A stretch of DNA of 64,000 nucleotides from Arbacia lixula (lineage: Eukaryota > Echinodermata > Echinoidea > Arbacioida > Arbaciidae). The notes under the pieces were generated by a model. That model ran no database searches, was not told the origin of the DNA, and worked only from the letters and a program-made list of their open reading frames with translations. Shown here piece by piece: positions 1-19,600 of the stretch (position 1 is the stretch's first letter; each line of letters opens with the position of its first letter). The DNA lies in assembly GCA_963669155.1 (NCBI GenBank), contig OZ022589.1:22027542-22091541 (forward strand), read 5' to 3'. The translations under genes were made by a program, and so were the position numbers.

Positions 1-250
1 ACATATAAGTGAAGTTTTGATGAAAATCCGTCAGCGGATAAGAAAGTTACAATTGTTCGAAGATTTGATTTTGTGACGTCACGCTCGAGATAACAAAATA
101 TTCCTTCATCAAAAACGGAAAAAGAGAAATTCATGGACTCATACAGCACACAACATAACTGGGGAGCACTTTGCGAGTGACGTCAAAAAACAAAAATTAC
201 AAAATCATAACTTTCATATCCTTTGACAGACTTTCGTCAAACCTTCACTA
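1..250. mobile_element. MITE fragment, CRE-bearing family (copy 1, cut by window edge)
   Basis: The sequence matches the interior and one arm of the elements at 16440-16885, 29840-30345 and 41109-41635. Shared pieces are the arm words 'gaagttttgatgaaaatc' and 'gacagactttcgtcaaacc', and the palindrome TGACGTCA near 76. No ORF is supported. The left end lies outside the window. Confidence 0.7.
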
Positions 251-2021
251 CAACTAATTTTTGGATTAACGAGACTATCTTCAATGTTTCCTTCATAAAA
301 ATGTGTAGATGCAGGTTAAATCTGTTGATTACGGTGTTCGGTAATGTGTGTATGTGTCCCTACAATGTCTGCAAGTACTTCACCATTCTTCTAGACGACC
401 CGACAGTAAATCAATTTGTAAAAATAAGCAACATAATTAGACTATAATTCCGTTCTTCATTCCGATATTCTGTGTAAAGTTCTTAAGCGCTATATTATAT
501 ATAGCGTAGTAATTTGAACAGCTGTATATTTGACACCTGTAGAAGAGAAACACAATACATGTATCTTTATGTGGCCAAGCGGTGGGCTCCGATCCTCTGT
601 CATGTACAACATAATGTAAGCGTTTTTCGACGTTTTTTACTTGGAAATAGAACAATCATGTACTTGAGTACTCCATGTATTTTTTGGACAATACATTATT
701 ATATCATATAAATGCGTATAGAACTGCGTGAGTATTACATGTATATCCAAATCTTGATCGCAAAGATTTTCAGAGTATTAAAAGAAAGACGAATTGAACA
801 TTGTGTGTTGTCGGATCTCCTTTGTCCCGATGAAAAGAATTCTGTTATGATTTAAAGTAAATTATGCTGATATTACAGTTGTACATGTAATGGGATTATT
901 ATGTTGTGACAAAATATGATAATACATAGAATGACTGCAGTTAGACTCCTCCATGTCTCAACAATGTGTTCCTTTTTCTTTGAACGCTGCAGAAATCGAA
1001 AAATATGAAATCAGACTCGAGTTGGTTAATAGGCTTTCGTCATAAACACAACATCAGACAAATCAATTTAAGAATCCACGCATTTTAATAGATAAAATCT
1101 TATTTCACATCATATCTGCATTGCAAAAGTAATACATGTACATGTTAAAAATGAATGCATATCCCTATGGTATTCGTAATTAGTTTTATTCAGGATACAC
1201 ACGTCAAATCATTGTAAGGTTGATTATGTTCACGGTCTACATATTTTTTTTTTTGCCAATGTAATGAATGTGAAACTTGTATAGTGTAAATCAAATGCCG
1301 CTGAGGTTCTTATTTACCATGGTAAACGAGATACATGTACATAAAACAATGTGGATAGTTTGACTAAATATTGTTGATATTTCGATTTTCTTGCAATATC
1401 CATGATATCCGCCTTCATGCTGAGACGTCATATCGTTACGGTCTGTATGAAATGCACTTTTGCGCCCATAATATATCATTACATGTACTATATTCAGGAT
1501 CTTCCCAAAAGTTCGAGATGAAAGTGAATTCATGTATTTTTGTTTTATTAACGGCTGAATGGTTTGATGCCTGAAACTATATACTAATCATATTTTATGG
1601 AACATGATCATATTTGGGCAAGAATTCTCCTTGATGACGTGAACATTACCTCGACAGCTTCATTCGCAAATCAGACTTGTCTTCGTGATTTGTTTGATTC
1701 ATAATGGTCCAAGACTCCACCCCATTCATTCCAGTTGCATTGAAATATTTCATCTCTAGGCGTTTTGCATTTGATGTAGGCCTATGCTGTCTCGTCCCCA
1801 TGGTATTTTAAAATTCAACTTTAATGTTTGGTAGCGACAGACTGACAGTGGTCGAAAATAAAACGGAGATTATATAATGATTAATTAGATGGTGATAGCA
1901 AGCTCTTCTAAACACAGAAGAATAGAGGAAAACTAATCAACATTTCGTCATCTTTATGGAATTAATGACTACATAAGTAGGCTACGTAACGAAAACGAGC
2001 AGCGGAGCTCAAGTTAGGGGC
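251..2021. other. Gene-free AT-rich stretch downstream of the 647-aa gene
   Basis: No ORF here has coding character. The stretch holds six copies of the octamer TACATGTA. Its right part should contain the 3' UTR of the minus-strand gene ending at 2022: on the minus strand an ATTAAA variant lies near 1822 and an AATAAA near 1544. Confidence 0.5.
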
Positions 2022-8455
<6,434 letters not shown>

Positions 8456-10995
8456 TTTAGCTCAAGTACGATGATTCGTGTGTTGAATATAAACACTGTT
8501 TATGAATCACCGAGTGTGTCTTGTGTCGAAAACATTTCTTCCAGCTCGTCAAACTTACACGTTTATGACAGGACACAATGTTGAGTGGAGTTTGTTCAAA
8601 AGTATATTTAGGCCTCCAATATTGTACAACATAAGAGGCCTATAATACGTAACGAGTGTACAAAATCAGCTGCATAAATGTACCTGCCACCTACTTATGT
8701 ATCACGACTATTTTTTTTTTTAAGCAAGAAGAACATGTTAACTGTTTGGTTTGCCTGTTCTGAAAAAGTGGCCCTCACACATAATGATGCAAGACTCCCA
8801 TCGTTACACAGCATAAGGAAGGTCCGTTTCCATAGCAGTCTTTGATTATGACGCAACAAACATTTACGCGCGCACTTTGTTGAATACGCACGCGCGCCCT
8901 CTTCCATAGTTGTACCCATATTCATGTTGATATCTTTTTGCCCATGTTTGATCATAACTGTCTTATTGAAAATCTTAATCACCAATTCCTCAATCAACTC
9001 ACGGTTGACCTTACTTTTTCTGTTTCTGTGTTTTTTTTTCTTCTAAATTCAATTTGTTGATTTCTAATCAATCTGTTTGTTATGCCTGGTGCAATGGGCT
9101 TGTAATCACTTTGTTTCTAAGTGAAAACGTTGACTTCGCCATGTCTTCTGCCTACATGTATTGTAAATATTGTAATTAGTACATGTATGTTTTGATCAAA
9201 ATCTTTCTGAAACACACGATTATTCCCAATACTGAATAAGGCGACATGGCATTAATAATTGTCATTGTTTCCACCAATTTATCCCAGCCCCCCCCCCCCC
9301 CCCCTTCTTACCGCGCTGCCCCCTTCCTTCTCCCCTATCATGTTTATTTCTCACCGCTCCACTCTTGTTTGCTCATCTCTCACTCTTCAATCGGCTACAT
9401 TGTTCTCATATGTAGTTATTTCATTTGTCTCTATTGATCTAACCCCCCCCCCCCTTCTTCTCCTCCCTCTCGCTCTCTGTCTTTCTCTCTCTGTATCTCT
9501 CTGTCTGTCCCTCTGTCTATATATCTGTCTCTCTCTCTCCCTCTCTACGACTTTTCTCTCTCTGACTCTGTCTCTCACTTCTCTCGCTGTATTTGGATAT
9601 ACATGTAATAGTATACTATCGGATAATATTACCCATTAAATTCCTTCTTATAGTCTTACTATTTCGTTTAATTTCCCTCTCCTGTTTTTCTCCTGCTCTT
9701 CGACACGTTGCTCCATTTTATGTTTATCTCATTGTGGATCCCCTGTAAACTCTTTTACAAATCATACATGCTTTTTATGTGCTACGTATTTAGCAAAACA
9801 AAACTACTCCTAGTCAACACGTATAATGTAATATCCATTTCATACCATACATTTAATCCCGGTCTGGTAATATACATGTATAATGTAAATATACAATGAT
9901 ACTTGAGATATTGTTATAAACATGTAAATATCTTATGATACCTTTCATTTATCACCTTATCTTAGTACAATGAAACCTCTATTAAAGACTGATTAAGGGA
10001 GAGAAGAGTCGTGGTCTTTATGGTAGTCGTTATATACAGGTTGCAAAATTATTTGTTTTGCAAGGGGGAAAGTGGTTCGACTGTTATTGCAAGATTCAGA
10101 GCCTTTGCTGGTGTGGGGCTCTCTTAGGTCTATGGACAAACACCTGTGTTTTCATTTCATTGCCTACAAAGCTCATTCATATAAACACGGTGGCTCGCGA
10201 ACCACGAGTCTCGCCTGATTTTTTTTTTATCAATAAACAGTGGTAAGAAAAATGACGCACATAGCCTCATATCATTTGACCTTTTGACCCTTAGATGATC
10301 TTTGACCTCATCATCCTCATCAAATTACATGTGGTATTATCCAAGGCTCATTTGGGTTCTGTTTCAGACCATCTTCATAGTATTAGTATTACTAATTACT
10401 AGTATTTGTAGTCGTAATTCAATAGTGTATATAGTGGTCAATGAAGCTCATACATATACAACAAGAAAAGGCATGTTTTTCATGGCAGCATTTTTGTTTT
10501 CATTGGGCGAATTAATTGCTCGCCTTGATAATACATAAACTAATGATATATTCATATATCACACAAAATGGTAACTCACAAAAATGCTGATGATGGATAT
10601 TATAAATTATCCTGCATATCATTACTTTTCCGCATTTCGAAACACGTTGTTTCAAAAGATAAATTCAAATCACAAACAGCACAGAGCAGGCAAGGAGGCT
10701 GCTGAATGCCTAGACATACGATCTGACATTTCTTACCCAAACCTGAAATTAGAATTGTGCAGTCTTGAGACTTCTAGACAGTTTCTCATTCTCCTTCTTT
10801 CTCAAGGGTGAACTGGAGAAGATATTGAGAAGGATTAGTCTACTGCAGCCAGACCCAGTCACTAAATAGACCCCCCCTCCCCCTTTGGGTAACAACAACA
10901 TAATTGAAAAATAAGCATTTTGGAAAGCCTGGAAGCCAGGCATGACCACCATACACATATCTCAATCCAACATGAATAAGAATTCATCCTTAAAT
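8456..10995. other. Intergenic, pyrimidine tracts, no gene seen
   Basis: Upstream side of the 647-aa gene. Poly-C tracts lie at 9290-9304 and 9443-9454, followed by CT-rich DNA to about 9580. A partial copy of the TCTCGCCTGA repeat (compare 18735-19193) spans about 10190-10345. No ORF shows coding character and no TATA box is convincing. Confidence 0.5.
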
Positions 10996-11512
10996 GGCTT
11001 TTTACACTGGCAAAAATTTCCTTAGCCCCTGTACTATAGCTGGGGGCTAATGGGTGGGTGGGTGGGGGGGGGGGGGGGGGGGTGTCTTAGTCCATCTATT
11101 ATAGTACCAAAACCCCACCTATTATCATACCAAAGTGGGCTAGCCCCCACCTATAGTCTAGAATTATTTGGCCCTGGAAAAAGTAGGGCTAAACCCACAC
11201 ATTGCAGGCCCAAGCAAAATAGACCTGGGCTTAGAGCAACAGTGTAAACAGAAACGAAAAATATTACGGGGCTCAGGAAATGCGGCGCTCAGCTCAAAAT
11301 GCCGAGACGCCGTGACCAATCAGATAATGCCCGACGGGCGAGTGAACTTGATGCGGAGTGGTATAAAGAACACATATGTGAAAGACGTACTGCTCATAAA
11401 TATTCATAAGCTGTAGAGAAAGTCCGGGGCAAAACGATTTTGAGTGGGATCGTGGATTTCCTTAGTCAGGTTTAAGAAACAGTATGGGCTAAGAAATGCC
11501 AGTGTAAAAAGC
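10996..11512. mobile_element. MITE with GCTTTTTACACTGGCA ends
   Basis: The left end GCTTTTTACACTGGCA...CCTTAGCCC at 10997-11028 is mirrored by GGGCTAAG...TGCCAGTGTAAAAAGC at 11486-11512. Between them lie a G run (about 11066-11082) and further GGGCTA words. Similar sub-repeats continue to about 11570. Confidence 0.65.
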
Positions 11513-12159
11513 TTCAAAAATAGACCGGGCTAAGGATAAATACGGGGTTGGAGAAAACCCAATGTAAAATGGGTACATGTATTAGTACATACACACACTA
11601 CATTGCCAGCATCACGGTAAGCTGTTTTGACTAAAATATGTTCCACATTATAACCTGTGGTTACTAAAATATGTTTCACATTGCATGAAATGCGACAATT
11701 TACCCCTCTTATTGCGAATGCATGGAAAAGCCTGTTGACTTATCACATACATCATTGGTACTGAGAGGGTTAGCTTAGCTGTCATCCTAACACACTAGAG
11801 GCGAGCAGTGAGTTGATAGCGCCTCTGTGTGCAGAAGGAGTACATGTAGCAGCGTAATGACGATAACACAAGTTTCTTTGCTGGTTGAGAAAAAAAGTCA
11901 ATATGACGCATTAAAGGCTTATCAAATGCCACTGATGATATAAACATTTTAAGAACTATCGTATCCATCTAAATTTGAGTGCATATACTAGATAAAAATA
12001 CCTGTGTGAAAAGGTACTAAAAAATAATGAAGGACCACACAACATACCACCATATCAATACTTGATGTGAATATTGATAATGTTTGAATAGGCATTATTC
12101 TTCATGTGCTGAATAACTAGCAGGGAAAAATCATTTTAAAAACTAGAGCAATTCGACTG

Positions 12160-13582
12160 CCATGCAGTCAATAAATATGCCTCTGCCTCTTTGCTATTCT
12201 CAAATAATGTATATGTTTGGTGGGCAATGTTCCATTGCTCCTATGTGAAATGAAAATATCACATTCTGTTTTTCCAAGTTTAGCCAAGTTTGGCATGTTA
12301 ATTGACTTTTGACCTCTTACTTCTTTGACTTCCAATCTAACTAGTCTATCTAAATCCATCCTTGTATCAAGTTTGTTTAAAATTAGCAAATTTTTGGTGC
12401 AGTTCATTGACCTTTGACCTTTCAGGAATTTTACCCAAATTTCACCAGTCTACCTCCATGAAGTGATATATCTCTGTACTATGTTTGGTTTGAATTAAAT
12501 CATTAGTATTGGATTCGATGTGATAAATATCTATTTGGGGGCAATTTTTAGCCAATTCCGGAAAAGTTCATTGACCTTTGATCTCTGACCTTTGAGAAAT
12601 TTCACCAAAAATGTCATCAGTCTACCCCCAAGTAGTGATCCATCTTTGCACCATGTTTGGTTGGTATTGCGATTTTGATATATTTTAAAAATTATCATTT
12701 TGGGGGCAATTTTTAGCTAATTTTTTTGCAAAGTTCATTGACCTTTGACCTTGAACTCTCAGGAGTTTTACCCAAACTTTCACCAGTCTACCTCCATGAA
12801 GTGATACATCTCTGTACCATGTTCGGTTAGAATTGCGCCATTGGATTTGGATTTGGGTTTATTGTGAAATATATCAATTTTTGCAAAGGTCATTGACCTT
12901 TGACCTTTTGACCTTCCAGCAATTTCACCAACAATGTCACCAGTCTACCCCCAAGTAGTGATCCAATGTTTCATTATGTTTGGTTGGAATTGTACCATTG
13001 GATTTGGATTTATTGTGAAAAAATTAAAGTTTGGGGCTATTTCTAGCCAATTTTGGAAAAGTTCATTGACCTTTGACCTCGGAACTTTCAGGAATTTTAT
13101 CAAAAATGTCACCAGTCTATCCCCGAGTAGTGATCTATCTTTGTACCATGTTTAATGAGAATTGCATCCTTGGATTTGGATTTATTGTGAAAAAGGTCAA
13201 TTTTTGGCAATTTTTCACAAATTTCATTGACCTTTGACCTCTGACCTTTCAGGAAATTTACCCAAAATGTTACCAGTCTATCCCCAAGTAGTGATCCATC
13301 TTTGTGCCATGTTTAATGAGAATTGCATCCTTGGATTTGGATTTATTGTGAAAAAAGTCAATTTTGGGCAGTTTTTACAAAGTTCATTGACCTTTGACCT
13401 TTGACCTCAATCAGATTTGACCCCAATTTTACACATTTCATTAGTTTCATGCAATACATACATGTACCAAGTACCAACGGTTCTCAAGATATTGCCAAAA
13501 CAGATTCGGGACGGACGGACGGACAGACGGACGGACAACCCGAAAACATAATGCCTCCGGCCACTTTGTGGCGAAGGCATAA
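12160..13582. repeat. Tandem array (~165-bp unit) carrying TTGACCTTTGACC
   Basis: About seven diverged units start near 12406, 12569, 12736, 12889, 13061, 13225 and 13385. Each has ATTGACCTTTGACC, then ACCAGTCTACCCCCAAGTAG, then GGATTTGGATTTATTGTGAA. The right end carries a GACG/GACA tetranucleotide run (13508-13536) and ends GTGGCGAAGGCATAAAAA. A related ATGCCTCTGCC word near 12179 may be the inverted left end. The motif is DR1-like. The array lies just downstream of the stop of the death-domain gene. Confidence 0.85.
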
Positions 13583-13633
13583 AAATGAAAGCCTGTTACA
13601 GGCGCGAAATAAAAGCTCAGCAATGGGCGATCT

Positions 13634-16600
13634 TCATTCTTTTTCCATAACCTCAGCAATGTCCATCCTATTCACCTTCGCTGCCCAGTCGTACAATTTA
13701 CCAATGGTGGCGCTGTTGCTTGTGGTCCAAGTCTTCCATAATAGGTCAGCGGGGTTGCTCTTTTCTTCCCAGAACTTGATCTTTTGGCCGTATCCTATCT
13801 CTTCTACCAGACCTTGCCAGCCACTACCATCTAATCAAGAGAAATAAATAATCCCACGAATAATTAATCCCATGATTATTCATGAATAATTAATCTCATG
13901 ATTATTCATGAATGATCAATCCTACCATGATTATTCATGACTCATTAAGCATATCATATTCATTCATTAATCATCGCTCGGTAAACATGATAGAAATAAT
14001 CATAACAATGATGATAAAAGTCAATATAATTTGGCATTTTAATATTTTATGTTACAAATTTTGAGCCCCTATGTGCCAGGGGGATAAACTACTGCTCGAT
14101 GTGCCTTGTGTATTTCTAGTAGATGAAAGTCAAATGTGGTACTCAAAGAGTTGAGTTATAAAGGTGATTTGTTCCAGAAAATATTTTCCAACTATGATTA
14201 GGTTACTTAAACACAGGGTGTCCCTTTTGCAGGTCAAAAAAAAAAATTGTAGAAACCGTGGAAAATGGAAAAAGACACTATATCAGAACTTCCCTCCAAA
14301 TAATAAAACTGGAGACTGACTTTAAATGGTATTATAGCGATGGCTAGATTTTGAGGAGGTTTTGAGCGGGTCCTCCGAAACTACAGTGCACACGTTCAAT
14401 GGGAGCAATTCCCGCATCGTGTGCTGACAGGGGGTGGTATTACACAAGTTATCCTGAGTTTTCTCCTAAGTTTTCTCCTAAAGTCCCCGACTTAGGAGGT
14501 GCCTAAGAGAGCAAGAAATTGGTATTCCAGAACGTCCTCTTAGGACTATCTTAATGTAAATTAGGGAGGGTTTGACCCCACCCAGTGCGCATTTATTAGC
14601 CAATGGAGGGAAGTGTTTCATTTATGAACAGCCAATCATCGCAGCATCTCATCGAGCCCTCGTCCCCCTAGGATTGATCCTAACTTTGTGGTCGCGCAAC
14701 TACATGCGCGCACATCAATCATGTACGCGCGCTTGCGCAAATAAATGCTGCTCTTTTTTATTGCATGTGTTATGAATGGCTAAGACAGGGGGGAGGCTCT
14801 CCTAAGTTTTCTCCTAAGTTTTCTCCTAAATCCTCTCTTACGCGCATTCTGGAATACCAATCCTCCTAACTGATTTGCATAAATTTGCATAAAGATAGGA
14901 GAAAACTTAGGAGAAATCTTAGGAGCAGAGTTAGGAGAAAAGTTAAGATCGTTCTGGAATACCACTTAGGAGAATCCTAGACTTAGGATAAGATTTCTCC
15001 AAAGTTATCGTTCTGTAATACCACCCAGGGACAATACAATTGTCGCCTATGGTCGATGCGTCTCAAACATACACAAGAAAAGTTTTTTAATTTTCCTGAA
15101 AATGTTTGTGAAGCATTGACTGTGAGATTTCACACACCTCGTCGTTAGGGTATTTTTCTGATTCCTGCCAAAATTTCATGACTTTTGCAAATACGACATC
15201 CTGTCCTCAAAGAGAAAACAGTTTTTTTTGCAAAGATTTGCATAGTTCATACATACATTCTTTTTTAAATTTCTAATCATAAACCTTCTTATGCAAACTA
15301 ATATATTACATGACAGGTTGCGATCGTCACATGTTCCGTTGAAGAGAACTGAAGGAATAGGCTCCAAATAACGCGGCCTGATTAGGGTTACGACAGTTTC
15401 CAGTTAGTCGGGTGAGGGAAGTTCTTGTACAGCATATTCTTCTATATCCTGTAGTATATGGTACAAGAACTTACACACGCAACAGGGCTACCCTACCTAT
15501 ACAATAATAATTGGATTTTTAATATTTTTTTTTACTAATTAGAATGTGATATTCATTTTACGACATGTCTGATTGCCATAGAGTATTTTATTCCAATTGA
15601 AAGCCATAAAAGTTTTTATCATTGAAAAGAGCCATGATCATGAACACATTTAATTGTTCTTTACTGACCTAGAGAATTTGAGGGCTGGTATTTTTCCACT
15701 CTAAGCAGTACATACTCTTCTGTACAAACAATAGACGTCAAGCCATGAACAAACGTCAAATTTCTTTAAAGGGTTACTAAATTAGAAAAATAAGTTCCCA
15801 CTAATCTATGTAAAATTATCCACTAAAAACGAATTTCACATTCGTTTGCCGCAATAAAGTCTCATTTTGACGAAAATTTGAAAAAAACGCACGCCTCCAG
15901 TGACGTATGAGAAGTCAAAATTCCATAGATTGTACGGAAGTCAACAATAGACCATTTTCGCAATGTATTCCCAACTTTCCCCCTAACTGCATAGTAATGC
16001 GTTATTGCATTCACCTGTATCTTGTCATTCAGATTCAATGGATGGAATGCACTTTGAATCTATTAGTTGTTGCTACTCAGACAAACCTCGCACAAGCTGT
16101 GGTATTTTCATTGGTAACGTATTGTTTGAATGGCGTGAATAAAACATTTTATTTACGCTGTTGGCATTTATGGCATTTTGACTTTTCATACGTCACTGGA
16201 GGCGTGACTTTTTTCAAATTTTCATCAAAATGAGACTTTATTGCGGCAAACGAATGTGAAATTCATTTTTAGTGGATAATTTTACATAGATTAGTGGGAA
16301 GTTATTTTAGTTAATTTAGTAACCCTTTAAGGCTGCAATAAAGCTACACCCCAGCTTTTTGGTGGAGTTCCATGGCATATTTTGACATCCTAACTGGACC
16401 AGGGTTCATGAAGCCAGAAAATCTAACCATGAGCAACGGGTTAAAGCTAAAGTCTACCCTGAAGTATAGTAGGTTTTAATAAAACCAGAAACACAAAGGA
16501 AACATACAAGTAAAGGTGAAAATCCACCCAAGGATAATGATTGTTTCAAGTTTTTATTTTGTGACGTCACATGCGAGGTGCTCTATATACATTGTGTGCT

Positions 16601-19600
16601 GAATATTCCCATAAATTGTATTTTTCCTGTTTTTGATGAAGGAACAATTTATTTCATACGGGTATGTGTGTAAAAACGTATTTCTAATGATGTATCAAAT
16701 GCACAGGTAAAATGATGCATATGCTTTTGAGAATCATTTTCAAAGTTTCTGATGTCACAGATGAAAGATCATAACTCTCATCCTTTGACAAATTTTCGTT
16801 AAACCTTCACTAATATGTTTCTTTCACGTTTCGGCTTATACATGTAATAAAACCAAATTAATTTCAGGGGGAATTTCCCTGTAAGTAAGGAAAAACATGA
16901 GCCCTCTCACCTGTTTTTCGCAGATTCAAGTGCTCAACCAAGCTGAGTTTCAGAGGAAAAGGGATATTTCTCAAGTATACTCGTCTTGCGAGTACAGGAC
17001 CTAAAAATAAAAGATATGTAGGTATAACGGTTCAAGATGAATCCAAATCAAATCATTGATGTATTTATCCCAACACATCACATATCAGTATATCAAATAA
17101 ATTATGGAGCAAACCAGGACCATATAAAAATATTGGTCACATCACACAACAGTTTACATATATATTTGTATAATTATCATCCTTATATTTGCTATTTTCC
17201 CCTTCTTTCTATCATATCATTTCTTTGACAAACCTAACATTAACACAAGACATGAAAGTGTCAGTTACCATCAGGTGAAAAGTGCAGTTCAGTTAATGTT
17301 TCATTCTACTGGAAAGCCTACACCACTAATTATAAAAAATGTCATTCTGCTCACCAACCACACCAAATTGGAGGTAAGTCTTCAATATCTTGGTGACATT
17401 CGCCTTCTGTGACGTCCGGAGTGCTTGAAAGAGACCTTCCACCTGTTGCGCCCCAGTCTCAGATTGGTCTAGCTCCACACAAGCCCAGGCATTCAGTACA
17501 GCCACTACACCAGCAGAGTAGTACCCCTGAGAACAAAAGCTAGTACTGCTTAGTCCTTGTTACACAGTACCTTAGGGTCAGGGGAAGAAAATATGGGGGC
17601 TCGGCAATTTCGCCCCCGAAATGCTTAAAAGAGTCCTGCAAAATGTTTAAAGAGCCCCCAAAAATTCACATAGACATTCAGACATAATGTAAAATTGTAG
17701 ACAAACAGCCAATGTGCCAAAAAAGTAGCCCCCAAAAATGTTAAATAAATTTTTCCTTGCTCAGGGTATAGTCTGCAATGTCTCTGCCTTTCTGCCCACA
17801 CAATGAAGGGAAACTGGAATAGAAACGTTGATCATAAATGAATGGCACTTGTTTGGTTACAGGTCGAGTAGTCATTCCCAGGACAATAATTAATTTAACA
17901 ATAGGGAGTATAAACAAGAATGACCACTACTAAAGTAATGATCACCGTCTCTAGAGCGGTCACTTCCTGCTTATTGCGAGTGAGTCCTTATTCATTGATT
18001 ACTGTATAAGCTGTTATTTTCGCGTACATATATTTTCGCGAATGGCGGCTTCTGCCACATATTCGCGTGTTGTTAAATTCGCGTTCACGTACTAGTAGTC
18101 AGTACGTACTACTAGTAGTACACTGTACATGTGTGTGAGGCATGCGCTGTATGCTGCTGCATTTGTTCGCCATGCGTGTTAGTACTTAGTATAATCTCGT
18201 AATGTTGCAAGTTGATATGAGAATATTTTCGCGCGTTGTTAAATTCGCGTTTGCTCGTTCATTCGCGAAATTCGCGAAAATAAAACCCTCGCGAAAATAA
18301 CAGCTTATACAGTAATACACCTCCTTACAAACTCAAAGTTTGCCTCCCTTTGGTCTAAACTAGAATGGTGTTTCTGGTTTCAATAGAAAGCTTATACACC
18401 GTACATGTATAATCGACTAAACAACATATTTACACAACTGGAACAAGTTGAACAAGTTACATACCCTACAAATTGAAAAATGATAAGACAATGTCACAAG
18501 TTAAAAGTGTTCTACACACATGCAGTGATAAGTAAGGTCAATGTAAGAATATTTAATCATTTCAAAACTTAAAACAAATTACTTGATCAGAAAAGTTACA
18601 GCCTTTGATATGCAACACATTGCGTGCAGACCAGTTGAAAAAAATGCACCCTCCAAATTAATATGCCGCAGAGGGGTGTGCGGCCTACTGTAAGAGTTAA
18701 AGAGATAAGATTTAAGAATTAAGAAACAAGGTGGTCCGTGAACCACGAGTCTCGCCTGATTTCGCAATCGATAAACAGTGCTAAGTTTTTTTTTTCAAAT
18801 ACATTTTTCAAACCTTTTGACCCCTAGATGACCTTTGACCCCATCAGCCTTATGAAGACACATGTGGTATATTACCCATGGATCATTTGTACCAATTGAT
18901 GCAGAAATCAAGAAATAAGAACAAGTCAAACGAAAACTTTGAGAAAAATGATGCACACGGTCTTTTATCATTTGACCTTTGACCACTACATGACCTTTGA
19001 CCCAATCATCCTCATGACAACACATGTGGTATTACCCAAGAATCATTTGTACCAAGTTTGATGCAGAAATAAAGAAATGAGAGCAAGTTAAGGAAAAACT
19101 TCAACATTTTTGTAACAGACCAACAGACTAACAGACCAACAGGAAAAGTGATTACTAGGTCTCTGCCGAACTTCGTTCAGGCGAGACAAAAATTCATTGT
19201 CAGTATGATTACAAGAATTTGCTATTGAAATATTCCCAATTACCTATTAACTGATAATACGAACCTCTCTCGAGGGATCAGATTTCACACACTGATCATG
19301 GAATTGTTTGTTGTCTTTCTGTTTCCAATGAGAAAGCTGGCGAGTGAACTGGTTCACGTCCCTGTCACTCCAATCGTTCTCCTTGCTTAGAGCTGTCATC
19401 ATTGATCTCAAACAGCTGGTATGTCTCAGGAAGGGAAGAATCAATCTCTCAAAGTCAGATTCAGGTATCACCACAGGCTCTGAAACTAATGCAAAATGGA
19501 TACAATGGCACGTATTGATTACCGGTAATGTTTTATGTTTTCAAGTATCATACTGATATAAAAAAAAAACAGACAGAATGATGAGAATAATTGCTGTGAG

